Origin: Polyangiaceae bacterium
GTDB lineage: Bacteria > Myxococcota_A > Polyangia > Polyangiales > Polyangiaceae
Direction of reading: 5' to 3'
Assembly: GCA_025353725.1 (NCBI GenBank)
Contig: JANXOF010000065.1
Location: 1 to 64,000, forward strand
Length of the DNA stretch: 64,000 nucleotides
Part shown: positions 1 through 8,352 of the stretch, piece by piece
Position numbering within the stretch: position 1 is the stretch's first letter
Layout of the letters: each line of letters starts with the position of its first letter
Program-made: the position numbers and the translations under genes
The notes under the pieces: generated by a model
The model's input: the letters and a program-made list of their open reading frames with translations, nothing else
The model's database searches: none
What the model was told of the DNA's origin: nothing

Positions 1-1
1 G

Positions 2-607
2 CTCGGGCTCACTGAGCGCTGCATGCAACGCTGGCGGAGCGTCGACGTGGGAGACGACTACCGAGCAGGTCCGAAAACGCGGCCGGCTAATGCCCTTACA
101 GCGGCGGAACGCGTGAAATTGCTTGAGGTTGTCAACTCAGCTGAGTATCGCGATCTGCCTCCAAAACAGGTCATTCCGCGCCTTGCCGACGAAGGCCGCT
201 ATCTTGCCTCGGAGTCCACACTCTATCGGGTTCTGCGCGCGGAAGGGCAGAACGCCCACCGCGGTCGCGCGAAGCCGCGCACCGCGCGAAGCGTCGATGC
301 GCACATCGCAACGGCGCCGAACCAAGTGTGGAGCTGGGACATCACGTATCTTCTCAGCTCACTCCGCGGACGCTTTTTCTACCTTTATTTGATTGAAGAC
401 ATTTGGAGCCGACGCATCGTAGGTTTTGAGGTTCACGCCGAAGAATCGATGATTGCGTCGTCCGCCCTTATCCGCGCCACGTGCCAGATCGGTCGGTATT
501 CCGCTGGGGCTGGAACTTTCTGCAACGATCGTCGTGAATTGCGCGTTACGTCTTCTCTCGGCTTCCGCCTCGACCGTTTGCGCTACCTATTCGCCCAGGC
601 GACGTAG
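2..607 (+). pseudogene. IS3-family transposase (orfB) fragment
   Basis: This is the front part of an IS3-type DDE transposase/integrase. The frame is open from the window edge, so the true start may lie outside. Recognisable parts are the helical region containing LADEGRYLASESTLYRVLR and the start of the integrase core with the first catalytic Asp in WSWDITYL, followed by YLIEDIWSRRIVGFEV. Similarity fades after about position 480. The second Asp and the Glu are absent, so the protein cannot be active. The frame ends at 607 inside the neighbouring IS630 gene, which is antisense. It is the oldest layer of a nested set of insertion sequences. The family call is based on motif recognition. Confidence 0.8.
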
Positions 608-1637
608 GCGTCGATCTTCGCAGCGAGGTCCTCCTTCGAGGTGAAGGACCCCCGCGCGAGGAGCTGCCGTCCAAGAATGGAGAACCAGCACTCGATCTGG
701 TTGAGCCATGACGCGTGCTTCGGGGTGAAGTGGCGCGTCCACCGCGGGTGTTCATCGAACCATTCGTTGACGTCGGGCGTGTCGTGGGCGGACAGGTTGT
801 CCATGATGATGTGTCCGCGGCCTGGCGGATAAACGGCGTCGATCACATCGAGCAGTTCGACGAAGGTGTCGCTGTCGTGCCCCTCCGAGGTGAAGCCGAA
901 CGGCTTGCCGCGGCGCACGTCGAAGGCGCCCATCCAGCAGAGCGTGCCGTGCCGGACGTACTCGAACTCACGGCGCATCGGCTGGCCAAGCTCCATCGCG
1001 AGGTCCGCGTAGCGGCGCTCGAGGGCTTGGATGCCCGTCTTCTCGTCGACGGACACGATGTGCTCGTTCTTCGGCGCCTCGTAGTAGACGCGCAGCACAT
1101 CGTCGCGCTTCTCACGGAATTCGTCGTCGTGCGACGTCAGGTACATCTGCTGCCGATGAGGCTGGAGGTCCGCATCTTTCAAGATGCGGCCGACCGTGCG
1201 ATCGCTGACCTCGATTCCCTCGGCGCGAACGTGATCACCTAACAACGAAGCCGACCAGTGCGTGACCGGTAAACCTACGTCGACTGGCAGCCGGCAGGCT
1301 TCGGCTTCAACCCTCGCAGCGTCGGCGTCGGAGAGAGAAAAGGCGGCCGACCCGATCTCGGGGCGTCCGCAAGCTTGTCGGCGGGCGCCTCGCAATCGAA
1401 GCGGCGTCGCCATTCCTGGATCGTACGGATGTGGACGCCGAGCACACGCGCGATGTCCGTGCCCGGCACACCGTCGGCCATCATCAGCAGTGCTTGCGCC
1501 CGACGCACGATGCGTTGCTCCGCCTTTGCAGGCCGCATGACGGCAGCGATCGTTGCACGATCCTCCGTCGACAGAACAATCGCAACCGTCGGACGACCGG
1601 CGTGCGCCCGGCCCGCCAGCTCGTCGTATTCGATCAT
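583..1637 (-). CDS. IS630-family transposase, two frames joined by -1 frameshift
   Basis: DDE transposase of an IS630-type element. The N-terminal helix-turn-helix half reads from ATG 1637 (MIEYDELAGRAHAGRP) through a repressor-like segment with IARVLGVHIRTIQEWRRRF. The catalytic half lies in the -1 frame and ends at 583; it has the three acidic motifs SVDEKTGIQ, IIMDNLSAH and HASWLNQIECWFS. The frames meet at a TTTT run (minus strand, 1341-1338), where an A-site TTT can slip back one base. A fused product would be about 350 residues, normal for the family. IS630 elements often use frameshifting, so this may be programmed rather than damage. Terminal inverted repeats and the TA target could not be fixed. 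Confidence 0.85.
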
Positions 1638-1911
1638 ACGGCCATGATTAAACCAACTCGATCCGCATGGAAAGAAAAATCTGGCCAAACTTCTGCCGGG
1701 TGGCACTAGGAGCGTGTGGCTCGTAGCCGCGTCGCCGCCACACCGGATGCTTCCCAGGCGCGGTGGGTCGCGATGGACGCGTCGCGACGTGCGATCCACC
1801 ACGGACGGCCTTGGGTGCTGGGCCGCAACTCCATGACCCCATCGTGTTGCCTCGCGAAGCAATGTTACCAGCCAACTTCACCAAAATTCTTACCAAAGCT
1901 TCTGATCCGTT

Positions 1912-2412
1912 TCAGCGCTTTTCTTGATCCGCTTGGTGGCGTTCACTGACACCGATCGCGGCGGGGTCGTGATCCACCCGAAGCGCCCCCAAGGTCAGTG
2001 GCAGGAGGGTTCCCACTCGCCGAGACATGCCCCGCGAGCTTCGCAGTCGCCTCGCTCCCGCTACTCGGCATCGCGTCATTGAGCGCGACGACTTCGCTGG
2101 AGCGCGGGAAGGTGTCGATCGCTGCGGACGCGGTACGACGGCCGGATGCTCGACGAGTGCACGCCTGCGGCCGATGCGCCCGAGGCGGCCTTTCTGCAGC
2201 CGGCGAAGGAGTTCGAGCGCAGTCCGATCGGGTTCTTCCTGCAGCCATAGGAGGACGCACGGCCAGACCGCTTTAACGGCATCCTTTCGCGTACGCCAGT
2301 GGCGAGCGGGTTTCGGCAGTGAACGATGTGTCGGGCGTACGTCGCCGTCGTGCCATGCATTCGCGAGTCCTTTCAAGAACTGGTTGAGCTCTCCATCCTT
2401 CTCGGTAATCAT
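1912..2412 (-). pseudogene. IS21-like transposase C-terminal remnant
   Basis: The first 70 residues of this frame, including WRTRKDAVKAVWP and LWLQEEPDRTALELLRRLQ, look like the C-terminal region of IS21-type (IstA) transposases. No integrase core precedes it, and after the LLRRLQ segment the frame loses similarity, so only a scrap is left. It lies between the IS630 gene and the first IS256 remnant, and its upstream edge abuts the IS256 inverted repeat at 2417. No function is expected. The family assignment rests on one motif block and is tentative. Confidence 0.45.
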
Positions 2413-2416
2413 CGGA

Positions 2417-3149
2417 GGTCGTGTAAAGTTTTCCGTGTCACGGCTGATTTCTGAAGGGAATCAGTAGATGGAGATCGTAAAGAAGGCCTATGACGGGGCC
2501 ATGAAGATCGTCGTTCGAGTCGGCGACGTCGTCGGTCTGGTCAAACGCTTCGAAGAAGCGCCGGGCCTCGGGATGCTTGAAGTCGTCGAGCACATGCGCC
2601 GGGCCGTAGCGGAAACTCTCGAACACGTCATAAAAGCGGAAATGGAAATATTTCTTTGAAAGGATTCAGAAGTCGGCAATAAAAAGAATGGGTTTGCGTC
2701 GCGCACCTTTGGTGTCAAGGGCGTAGGAACGATTCGGCTTCGGGTTCCTCGTGACCGTGCCGGACGTTTTTTCTAGCCAGGTCGTGCCGGCTTCTAAGCG
2801 GTACGACGCGGCGACGGAAAAGGACATCGCACTCCTTAACCTTGCAGGCCTCTCGACCCGAATGCTTGGGCAACTCCGCTCGTCGCTGCTTGGGGTTCGC
2901 GTCTCCGCGCAGGAGGTTTCCAATGCACTCCACACCATTGCTTCAGCCGCGAAATCATTTCTCTCGCGGCCTTTGGGAGATCGCAAGTGGATGTACCTGT
3001 ACATCGATGGGACGAACTTTCGAGTGCGGCGCTCAACGGTGGATTTCGAACCCACGCTCGTGGTCCTCGGTGTCGACGAATCGGGCAAAAAAAGCGTGCC
3101 TTCGATGGTTTAAGGCGACAAAGATCGCCGCACGGCGTGGGAGCTAGTC
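2417..3149 (+). pseudogene. IS256-family transposase remnant, copy 1
   Basis: A mutator-type (IS256) transposase fragment. It begins with the end sequence GGTCGTGTAAAG at 2417, then reads from ATG 2468 (MEIVKKAYDGAMKIVV) to about 2660. It shifts frame and continues from about 2670 to 3113, through GLSTRMLGQLRSSLLGVRVS and the first catalytic Asp in MYLYIDGTNFRVRR. A TAA at 3112-3114 interrupts it, but in the same frame the sequence goes on as GDKDRRTAWELVVADF before changing into a dehydrogenase. The other catalytic residues and the right end are missing. A second copy of its first 480 bp lies at 5010-5490. Confidence 0.85.
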
Positions 3150-3796
3150 GTGGCGGACTTCGCTAGCCTTCTGAGCGTACGCGAAATGGCTGCGGAACTT
3201 GGTCGCCGGCAGGTCAAACTCGACGTCCTTGTCAACAACGCGGGGATTTCGCAACGGAGCGAATGCAGAGTACAGACGTCTACGAACTTACGTTTGCAGT
3301 CAATCATCTTGCGTCATTTGCGCTCAGCCACGCGCTTCTCGCTAGCCCCGTCGGCGCTTCACTGCAGCGAATTGTTAACGTGAGCTCCATGGCGCATGGC
3401 CGCGGCAAACTGGCGCTTGAGGATCTACTTTTTGAGCGCAGAGACTACGATGGCCACGCAGCCTATGCGGACTCGAAACTCGCAAACGTGTTGTTTACGG
3501 TGGAACTCGCGAAGCTTCTGCGTGGCCGCAACGTTGATGTCAACGCGCTCCATCCCGGTGTAGTGACCACCAAACTACTCACGGCGGGGTTTGGAATGAG
3601 CGGCCCCGATTCGCTCGCGGCAGGCGCTAAGACCAGCGTGCTATTAGCCATAAAAAGTGAACTTCGCGGCAAGACCGGTAGCTACTATGCGGCCGGCGTT
3701 TCCCGGCCGATGAATCCTCAAGCGACGGACGCGGCGTTCTGCCACGCATTCTATCTTCGCAGTGCCGAGCTTTCCTGCGTCGCGCCGCTAGCGTGA
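3150..3796 (+). pseudogene. Short-chain dehydrogenase/reductase, broken
   Basis: Remains of an SDR oxidoreductase. From 3150 the frame reads ASLLSVREMAAELGRR then LDVLVNNAGIS, the conserved NNAG motif. A frameshift near 3255-3265 moves the rest into the frame containing MQSTDVYELTFAVNHLA, the active-site segment YADSK (YxxxK) and the HPGVV segment, ending at 3796. The glycine-rich nucleotide-binding start (TGxxxGIG) is missing, replaced by the IS256 remnant that runs into it in the same frame. Missing N-terminus plus frameshift means it is inactive. Substrate cannot be told. Confidence 0.8.
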
Positions 3797-3799
3797 GCG

Positions 3800-4258
3800 C
3801 TACTTCGATTTGCTGTCTGAAGATGCCGTTACGCCTGACGGGCTCAGGGCGATGCTTGTCAGCCGATCTTCAGCACCCACGAGTGCTCGAACCATGTGTG
3901 CGGCGCCTTCTGACGGCTCGCGAATGAATCGCAGGGGAACTGCAAATCGCTCGGCGGCGCGCGCAAACTGCGCTGCAATAAAGACCACCAGCAAAGCAAA
4001 ACTCGCGCGCCCCAGGACGTAGATCGCAGCCGCCCAGACCTTATAGGTAGAATCGATCGCGATCAGCTCGGAGAACTTCGGGAGTGAGCAAAACAGAAAA
4101 CTGAGCCCGCCAACGGAGAGACCAAGCGCGACGACAAAGAAACTGATTGCGAGGGCCTTGCGGTAGCTCGCATCACGCTGAACTTCTTCGGTAGCTCCGT
4201 CGTTTCTTGCGGCGGCATCCGACACGTCGCCCGTAGCGCGCTCGAACCTATCGGCCAT
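3800..4258 (-). CDS. Two-helix membrane protein paired with ImmA/IrrE
   Basis: A 152-residue protein with a charged N-terminus, a hydrophobic helix at about residues 36-58 (ALAISFFVVALGLSVGG), a second at about 73-98 (VWAAAIYVLGRASFALLVV), and a soluble tail with a Ser-rich end. I do not recognise the family. Its start overlaps the end of the upstream ImmA/IrrE peptidase gene by 11 bp, so the two are almost certainly translated together. The pair sits among insertion-sequence debris, which suggests acquired cargo. A membrane effector controlled by the peptidase is one possibility, but nothing in the sequence proves it. Confidence 0.7.
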   Translation of the reverse strand: MADRFERATGDVSDAAARNDGATEEVQRDASYRKALAISFFVVALGLSVGGLSFLFCSLPKFSELIAIDSTYKVWAAAIYVLGRASFALLVVFIAAQFARAAERFAVPLRFIREPSEGAAHMVRALVGAEDRLTSIALSPSGVTASSDSKSK

Positions 4259-4751
4259 TGGCGCTCAGATGCTCTACCTGCCACTCAAGCGCGGCCGGCG
4301 AGACGTCGAAGTCTTTTGCCCACTCGGTCACGGTCCGTTTCCGCGACGTGATCACGGGCTCGATAAGCCAAAGCGGCATGAGCAAATGCGCGGCAAACGT
4401 ATTGGCTTCAATTTCGATAGGGTCGCTCGGCGCAAAGCTCTGATCGCGAAACATCACTTCGTTTGGCTTTGGCTTGTGCAGCAGGGCGTGACCCAACTCA
4501 TGCGCGACTGAGTAGCGATCGCGAACCCTTGAGCTACCTTCGCGGACTTGAATCAAACGCTTCTCAAGGTCAATCAACGCGAGCGGTTCGATGTCCGCGC
4601 GCACTACCCGAAACCCCAGGCTTTGTGCGATGCGCTCTACATCTACTGGGAGCGTGCTCACATCCAGGCGCGTCAGCAGATGGGTCGCCGCTGCGCGTGG
4701 CGATTTCCCAGCAACCTCCTGGCGGAGCGTTTCCAGCCGCACTTGCTTCAT
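4248..4751 (-). CDS. ImmA/IrrE-family metallo-endopeptidase
   Basis: A zinc peptidase of the ImmA/IrrE (COG2856) family. The HExxH motif is visible as SVAHELGHALLH, followed about 30 residues later by EIEANTFAAHLLMP, which supplies the third zinc ligand region. Start chosen at ATG 4751 (MKQVRLETLRQEV); a longer frame to 4799 has an unlikely leader. There is no N-terminal helix-turn-helix, so it is a peptidase-only version of about 167 residues. Family members cleave repressors to release a response, as in ICEBs1 ImmA or Deinococcus IrrE. The partner is the overlapping membrane protein gene. The catalytic residues look intact. Confidence 0.88.
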   Translation of the reverse strand: MKQVRLETLRQEVAGKSPRAAATHLLTRLDVSTLPVDVERIAQSLGFRVVRADIEPLALIDLEKRLIQVREGSSRVRDRYSVAHELGHALLHKPKPNEVMFRDQSFAPSDPIEIEANTFAAHLLMPLWLIEPVITSRKRTVTEWAKDFDVSPAALEWQVEHLSANGR

Positions 4752-5009
4752 AGCCCTACGTACGCTGTAGCACCTCGGCAGCCGAATGGAGAAGCACATG
4801 CATGCTCTTCGGCAGGCCGGGCGCGCCGTTGCGGTCTTTTGTGCTGCAGTTCGCAGTAGGCAGGCGAGCCCGACGACGTGAGGCGCGAAACACCGGGCGC
4901 TCGCAGAGGCGGCAGCGCTGCTGGTGCTTCAAAAAAACAATCTCAGAGCGCGCTCACGCCTGGTGGAGGAGAAACTCCTGACGCGCTGCAGCAGGTGTGG
5001 CCCGGTAGG
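4752..5009. other. Short intergenic stretch without gene
   Basis: Between the ImmA/IrrE start and the second IS256 copy I see no convincing coding frame, repeat or RNA. It must hold the promoter of the peptidase/membrane-protein pair, but no clear -35/-10 boxes stand out. Confidence 0.5.
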
Positions 5010-5490
5010 GGTCGTGTAAAGTCTTCCGTGTCGCGGCTTATTTCTGAAGTGAATCAGGTAGATGGTGATCGTAAAGAAGGCCTATGACGGGGCCATGAAG
5101 ATCGTCGTTCGAGTCGGCGACGTCGTCGGTCTGGTCTTCGCTTCGAAGAAGATCCGGGCCTCGCGATGCTTGAAGTCGTCGAGCACATGCGTCGGGCCGT
5201 AGCGGCAACTCTCGAACACGTCATGAAAGCGGAAATCGAAATATTTCTTTGAAAGGATTCAGAAATCGGCAATCAAAAGAATGGGTTTGCGTCGCGCAAC
5301 TTTGGTATCGAGGTCGTAGGAACGATTCGGCTTCGGGTTCCTGGTGACAGCGCCGGACGTTTTTCGGGCCAGGTCGTGCCGGCTTCGAAGCGGTACGATG
5401 CGGCGGCTGAAAAGGACATCGCACTCCTTAATCTCGCAGGCCTCTCGACCCGAATGCTTCGGCAACTCAGTTCGTCGCTGCTTGGGGTTC
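5010..5490 (+). pseudogene. IS256-family transposase remnant, copy 2
   Basis: A second left-end fragment of the same IS256-type element as at 2417. It starts with the same GGTCGTGTAAAG end and carries the same MVIVKKAYDGAMKIVVRV start, with scattered substitutions and a small indel near 5136. It stops abruptly after CTTGGGGTTC at 5490, where copy 1 continues. Both copies lack the catalytic centre and right end. The fragment runs into the ruined HepT gene on the other strand. Confidence 0.8.
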
Positions 5491-5583
5491 ACTTACCAGC
5501 GGCGAACACTCCGCGCGTCTCAAATGACAGAGCCGGATGACGTCACGCCGCGGCCCGAAGCGCACCGTCAGCTTTGCCTTTTG

Positions 5584-5804
5584 TCAGACTTGAAACCAAC
5601 GCGCGACTTCGCACGCAAAAGCTTCGAGGTCGTCGACGCCGCGCGAAGCTGCGATGAAAACCAAGCCCACGTCGACGCCGGCGTATCTGTGGGCGACGAC
5701 GTTTCTCAGGCCCGCGGTTTTGCTCACGGCGTTCGCGCGCGAATGCGTGCGATACGCGCACCAAGCTCCGAAAGCTTAGCGGTCACGATGTCGATGTTCA
5801 CCAT
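5584..5804 (-). pseudogene. HepT-like HEPN ribonuclease toxin, internally deleted
   Basis: Reading from ATG 5804 gives MVNIDIVTAKLSELGARIAR, a typical HepT start, which stops after about 26 residues. In another frame immediately afterwards comes TAGLRNVVAHRYAGVD, containing the HEPN RxxxxH active-site motif with the following Tyr, continuing to TGA at 5584. The middle of the protein (roughly 60 residues) is gone and the frame is broken. The catalytic motif survives but the fold cannot. It lies directly downstream of the matching MntA gene, so this was a type VII MntA-HepT module. This gene is not apparent as one open frame; I reconstructed it by hand. Confidence 0.75.
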
Positions 5805-5811
5805 GAGCGGC

Positions 5812-6189
5812 TTAGCCCGCGGCGAGCTTAGCGAGATAGCCGTCTCGCATGCGCGTGTACCATGCACGGTCCAAATCGAGCTGCGACAGCGCGTGAGCCT
5901 GCTACGCGCCGTAAGCTCCGCGAACGCCCTCGTGGACGCGACCGCCGTTGCGGACGACGGCCGCCAGTAACGGATATCCGGCCTCTGTCAAAGTGACGAC
6001 GTCGACGCCTCGGCCCGTTGCGCGCGTCAACTCCGCCGCGAGCGCGAGCTGGTCTACCTGGCCGATGACGGCGACGTCGACGTCTGAATCCGCCCGATGG
6101 TCGCCACGGGCGCGCGACCCGACAAGAATCACGAGGCGAGCGTCCTTACGACCTGCAAACGCACGCTTTAGCGTTTCTAGGGCGGCCAA
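5812..6189 (-). pseudogene. MntA-like nucleotidyltransferase antitoxin, premature stop
   Basis: Minimal nucleotidyltransferase with the motif GSRARGDHRADSDVDVAV (GSxxRG then SDxDxxV). The start is a TTG at 6189 because TAA lies three codons upstream of it. A TAG at 5902 ends the frame after 95 residues, but in the same frame the family-like tail QAHALSQLDLDRAWYTRMRD continues to TAA at 5812. So an amber stop has truncated the gene. MntA antitoxins AMPylate HepT to silence it. With the toxin also broken (5584-5804) the module is decaying, and loss of the toxin would remove selection to keep the antitoxin. Confidence 0.75.
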
Positions 6190-6210
6190 ATCAGGCGTTT
6201 AGGAAACGTA

Positions 6211-6636
6211 TCACGTCCGCATGGCGAGCATGTTTAGCCCCGCGCAAATCGCGTCGCCGACGAAAATGAAGGCCATTGAGCCGCGCATGACATCCCACGG
6301 TGCACCGCCGCGACGACCCCCTTGCAGTGCGAAAGGGACGTTGAACGCGAATTGTGACGCGTGCGCGACGGCAGAACCGAAGAAAAGCGCGCGACTCGGC
6401 CCCCCACCCGCCAACACTACGCCGAGCTGCGCCCCGGACACGGCGGCCATCCCGAGGTTCATCCCACCTAAGAAGCGCAGCGAAGCGATGAGGGCTTCTC
6501 GCGCCACCTCGCCCTCTGCGGAACAGGGCGTCAGCATCTTTACGGCGCGACGCGGCCGTAGACCGAAGAGAAAGAACGCGAGTCCGAACCATACAACGTT
6601 CACACTGAAGGTGAGTTTCTGGAGCAGAACGAGCAT
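6211..6636 (-). CDS. Small polytopic membrane protein, unknown function
   Basis: A 141-residue protein with about four hydrophobic segments: VNVVWFGLAFFLFGL near the start, a glycine-rich one around FLGGMNLGMAAVSGAQLGVV, one near residues 83-100, and a last one at FIFVGDAICAGLNML. No catalytic motif is seen. It follows the MFS transporter gene on the same strand with 70 bp between, so it could share its transcript. I do not recognise a named family; it resembles small DoxX/DUF4345-like membrane proteins only in layout. Confidence 0.7.
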   Translation of the reverse strand: MLVLLQKLTFSVNVVWFGLAFFLFGLRPRRAVKMLTPCSAEGEVAREALIASLRFLGGMNLGMAAVSGAQLGVVLAGGGPSRALFFGSAVAHASQFAFNVPFALQGGRRGGAPWDVMRGSMAFIFVGDAICAGLNMLAMRT

Positions 6637-6706
6637 AAAGAAACCGTACGCTATCGAGTCGCTGAGCAGACGTCACCCCGCGCTTAGGACCATTTTCGAT
6701 TCCCGT

Positions 6707-8002
6707 TCAGATGCCGCGCCCGCCCCGGCGGTCTCGCCAAAGCAATGCGCCGCAAAACACCGACGCGAGCGCCGCGCTGCCAAAAAGGAGCACGAACACC
6801 AGCCCGAGAGCGCCGTGCTGCGCGTCGTAGGTTCGCGCGATGACGAGCTCCTGGACGACGGCGCCGAGGCTGCCGAACCCGGAGATCGTCGCCGCGGCAA
6901 AAGTGGCCGAGCGCCGGCTCCCGATGTCGATAGCGCCCGCGCCTGTCAGGAGCGCGTCGGGGCCGTAGAGCGTGAATCCGACCAGACCGAGGAGGACCGC
7001 AAACACCGTGACGTTCGCACTGCCAAAGGCGACGAGAAGCGCTGTCGTTGCGGTCATCGCGAGCATCATGAGGAGCGCGACCCCGGAGCGCCTACTCTTG
7101 AAAAAGCGGTCGGATATCCAACCCGTCACGAAAACTCCGGGAATGCCCATCACGTCGAATGCCGTCGCGTAGACGTTGGCGCGCGCCCCGGTGAGACCGT
7201 AGTTCTGCTGAAGAAAGTACGCCGCCCACGACCACATTCCATAACGGATAAACTTGGCAAAGAAGTAGAAGCCGGCCACCAGAAGCAGGTTCGTCCAAGC
7301 GCCGCGGGATAGACCTATGAAGCTCCCTGATGACGAGGCAGCCTGCGCCTCCTTGCTCGGTTCCGCTACGGGATCGTCGATGGGGGGAAGCCCGACGTCC
7401 TCCGGCTTGTCTCGCTGCAGGAAGTAAAACTGCGCCCATAAAAGCGAGCCAACCCCGGCGCCGACAAAAAAGCAGAGGCGCCACGGCGCGCGTTCGCCCG
7501 CGCCACGCATGCCGAGCACCCACGCCATGACCCAGCCCGACGTGAGCGCGCCGACCGTGAAGCAGTTCGACCACGCTCCCATCACGCGTCCTCGTTCGTG
7601 CTTGTGGAACCATCCGGCCATGGTGCCGACGTTGCCCGACCATCCCGTCGCCTGCGCGAGTCCGTTGACGACCACGAGCCCCATCATCACGGGCACCGAG
7701 AGCGTGACGCCCAACGCGATGGTGACCGCGATAGACAGCGCCATACCGAGCAACACGTTCTTGCGCGGCCCCAGCCGTGTGCTCATCCCCGCGGCGACGA
7801 ACTGGCCGATGGCGTAGGCCATCAAGTAAGCCCCCCAGATGTTCCCGAGCGTGGTCGCCGACCACCCTGATTCAAGGCCTATCGCCCCTTTCGCGGCAGA
7901 AAACGGCTTCCGGCAGAAGTAAAACCCAATGTAGGAGAGCCATGTCGAGGCAAATACCTTGGCCCGCCACGATCGGTGTACCGCGTCCGTAGGCGTGACC
8001 AT
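6707..8002 (-). CDS. MFS transporter, organophosphate:phosphate antiporter type
   Basis: A 431-residue major facilitator with twelve predicted helices and a central charged loop (about residues 200-225). The start YIGFYFCRKPFSAAKGAI matches the first helix of the OPA group (GlpT, UhpT, UhpC), where an Arg in this position binds phosphate. The loop with LGPRKNVLLGMALS is the usual MFS loop 2-3 signature. Family members exchange glycerol-phosphate or hexose-phosphate for inorganic phosphate in the inner membrane. The substrate here is not certain. The start at ATG 8002 has an AGG-type ribosome site about 10 bases upstream. Confidence 0.85.
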   Translation of the reverse strand: MVTPTDAVHRSWRAKVFASTWLSYIGFYFCRKPFSAAKGAIGLESGWSATTLGNIWGAYLMAYAIGQFVAAGMSTRLGPRKNVLLGMALSIAVTIALGVTLSVPVMMGLVVVNGLAQATGWSGNVGTMAGWFHKHERGRVMGAWSNCFTVGALTSGWVMAWVLGMRGAGERAPWRLCFFVGAGVGSLLWAQFYFLQRDKPEDVGLPPIDDPVAEPSKEAQAASSSGSFIGLSRGAWTNLLLVAGFYFFAKFIRYGMWSWAAYFLQQNYGLTGARANVYATAFDVMGIPGVFVTGWISDRFFKSRRSGVALLMMLAMTATTALLVAFGSANVTVFAVLLGLVGFTLYGPDALLTGAGAIDIGSRRSATFAAATISGFGSLGAVVQELVIARTYDAQHGALGLVFVLLFGSAALASVFCGALLWRDRRGGRGI

Positions 8003-8352
8003 CGCTCAACAACCTACCTCGCCTCGCGACTCGCGTGCGCGCTTCGCGCTTGCCACGTACGCCACGTCGGCCGTGGTTGGCGGCGGCGGTAGAGCGCGGT
8101 GAAGAGGTGTAGAGGCTACCCTCCACCACGGCACCTCCCAAGGGGAGTTTGCGTATTCGAAACTTGGTCGCAACTCCCCAGGCGCTTTCGCTCGACATGC
8201 GTACGCCTGTCTGCGCGTCTTCGAGAATTCGCCCTGCCTTGCTCGACAATTTGCGCGGTTCAAAAATCGCCCAAAGAAACGTAGGCGTACAAACGTCGCG
8301 CGTGAACGATGACGGAATGGTTCGCGCGCGCGACGACAACTTTTCCTGCGCG
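8003..8352. other. 350-bp gap, no supported gene
   Basis: Open frames cross this gap on both strands, but their compositions look non-coding and none continues a known domain. The minus strand presumably contains the promoter of the MFS gene at 8002. I see no clear terminator, repeat or RNA gene. Confidence 0.5.

Noticed and set aside
1716-1949. Open frames on both strands after the IS630 gene
   Set aside because: Low-quality composition and no domain; treated as IS debris.
7872-8339. 155-codon open frame on the minus strand before the MFS gene
   Set aside because: Its end overlaps the transporter gene in another frame, its composition is Arg/Ser-rich as in shadow frames, and it has no domain.
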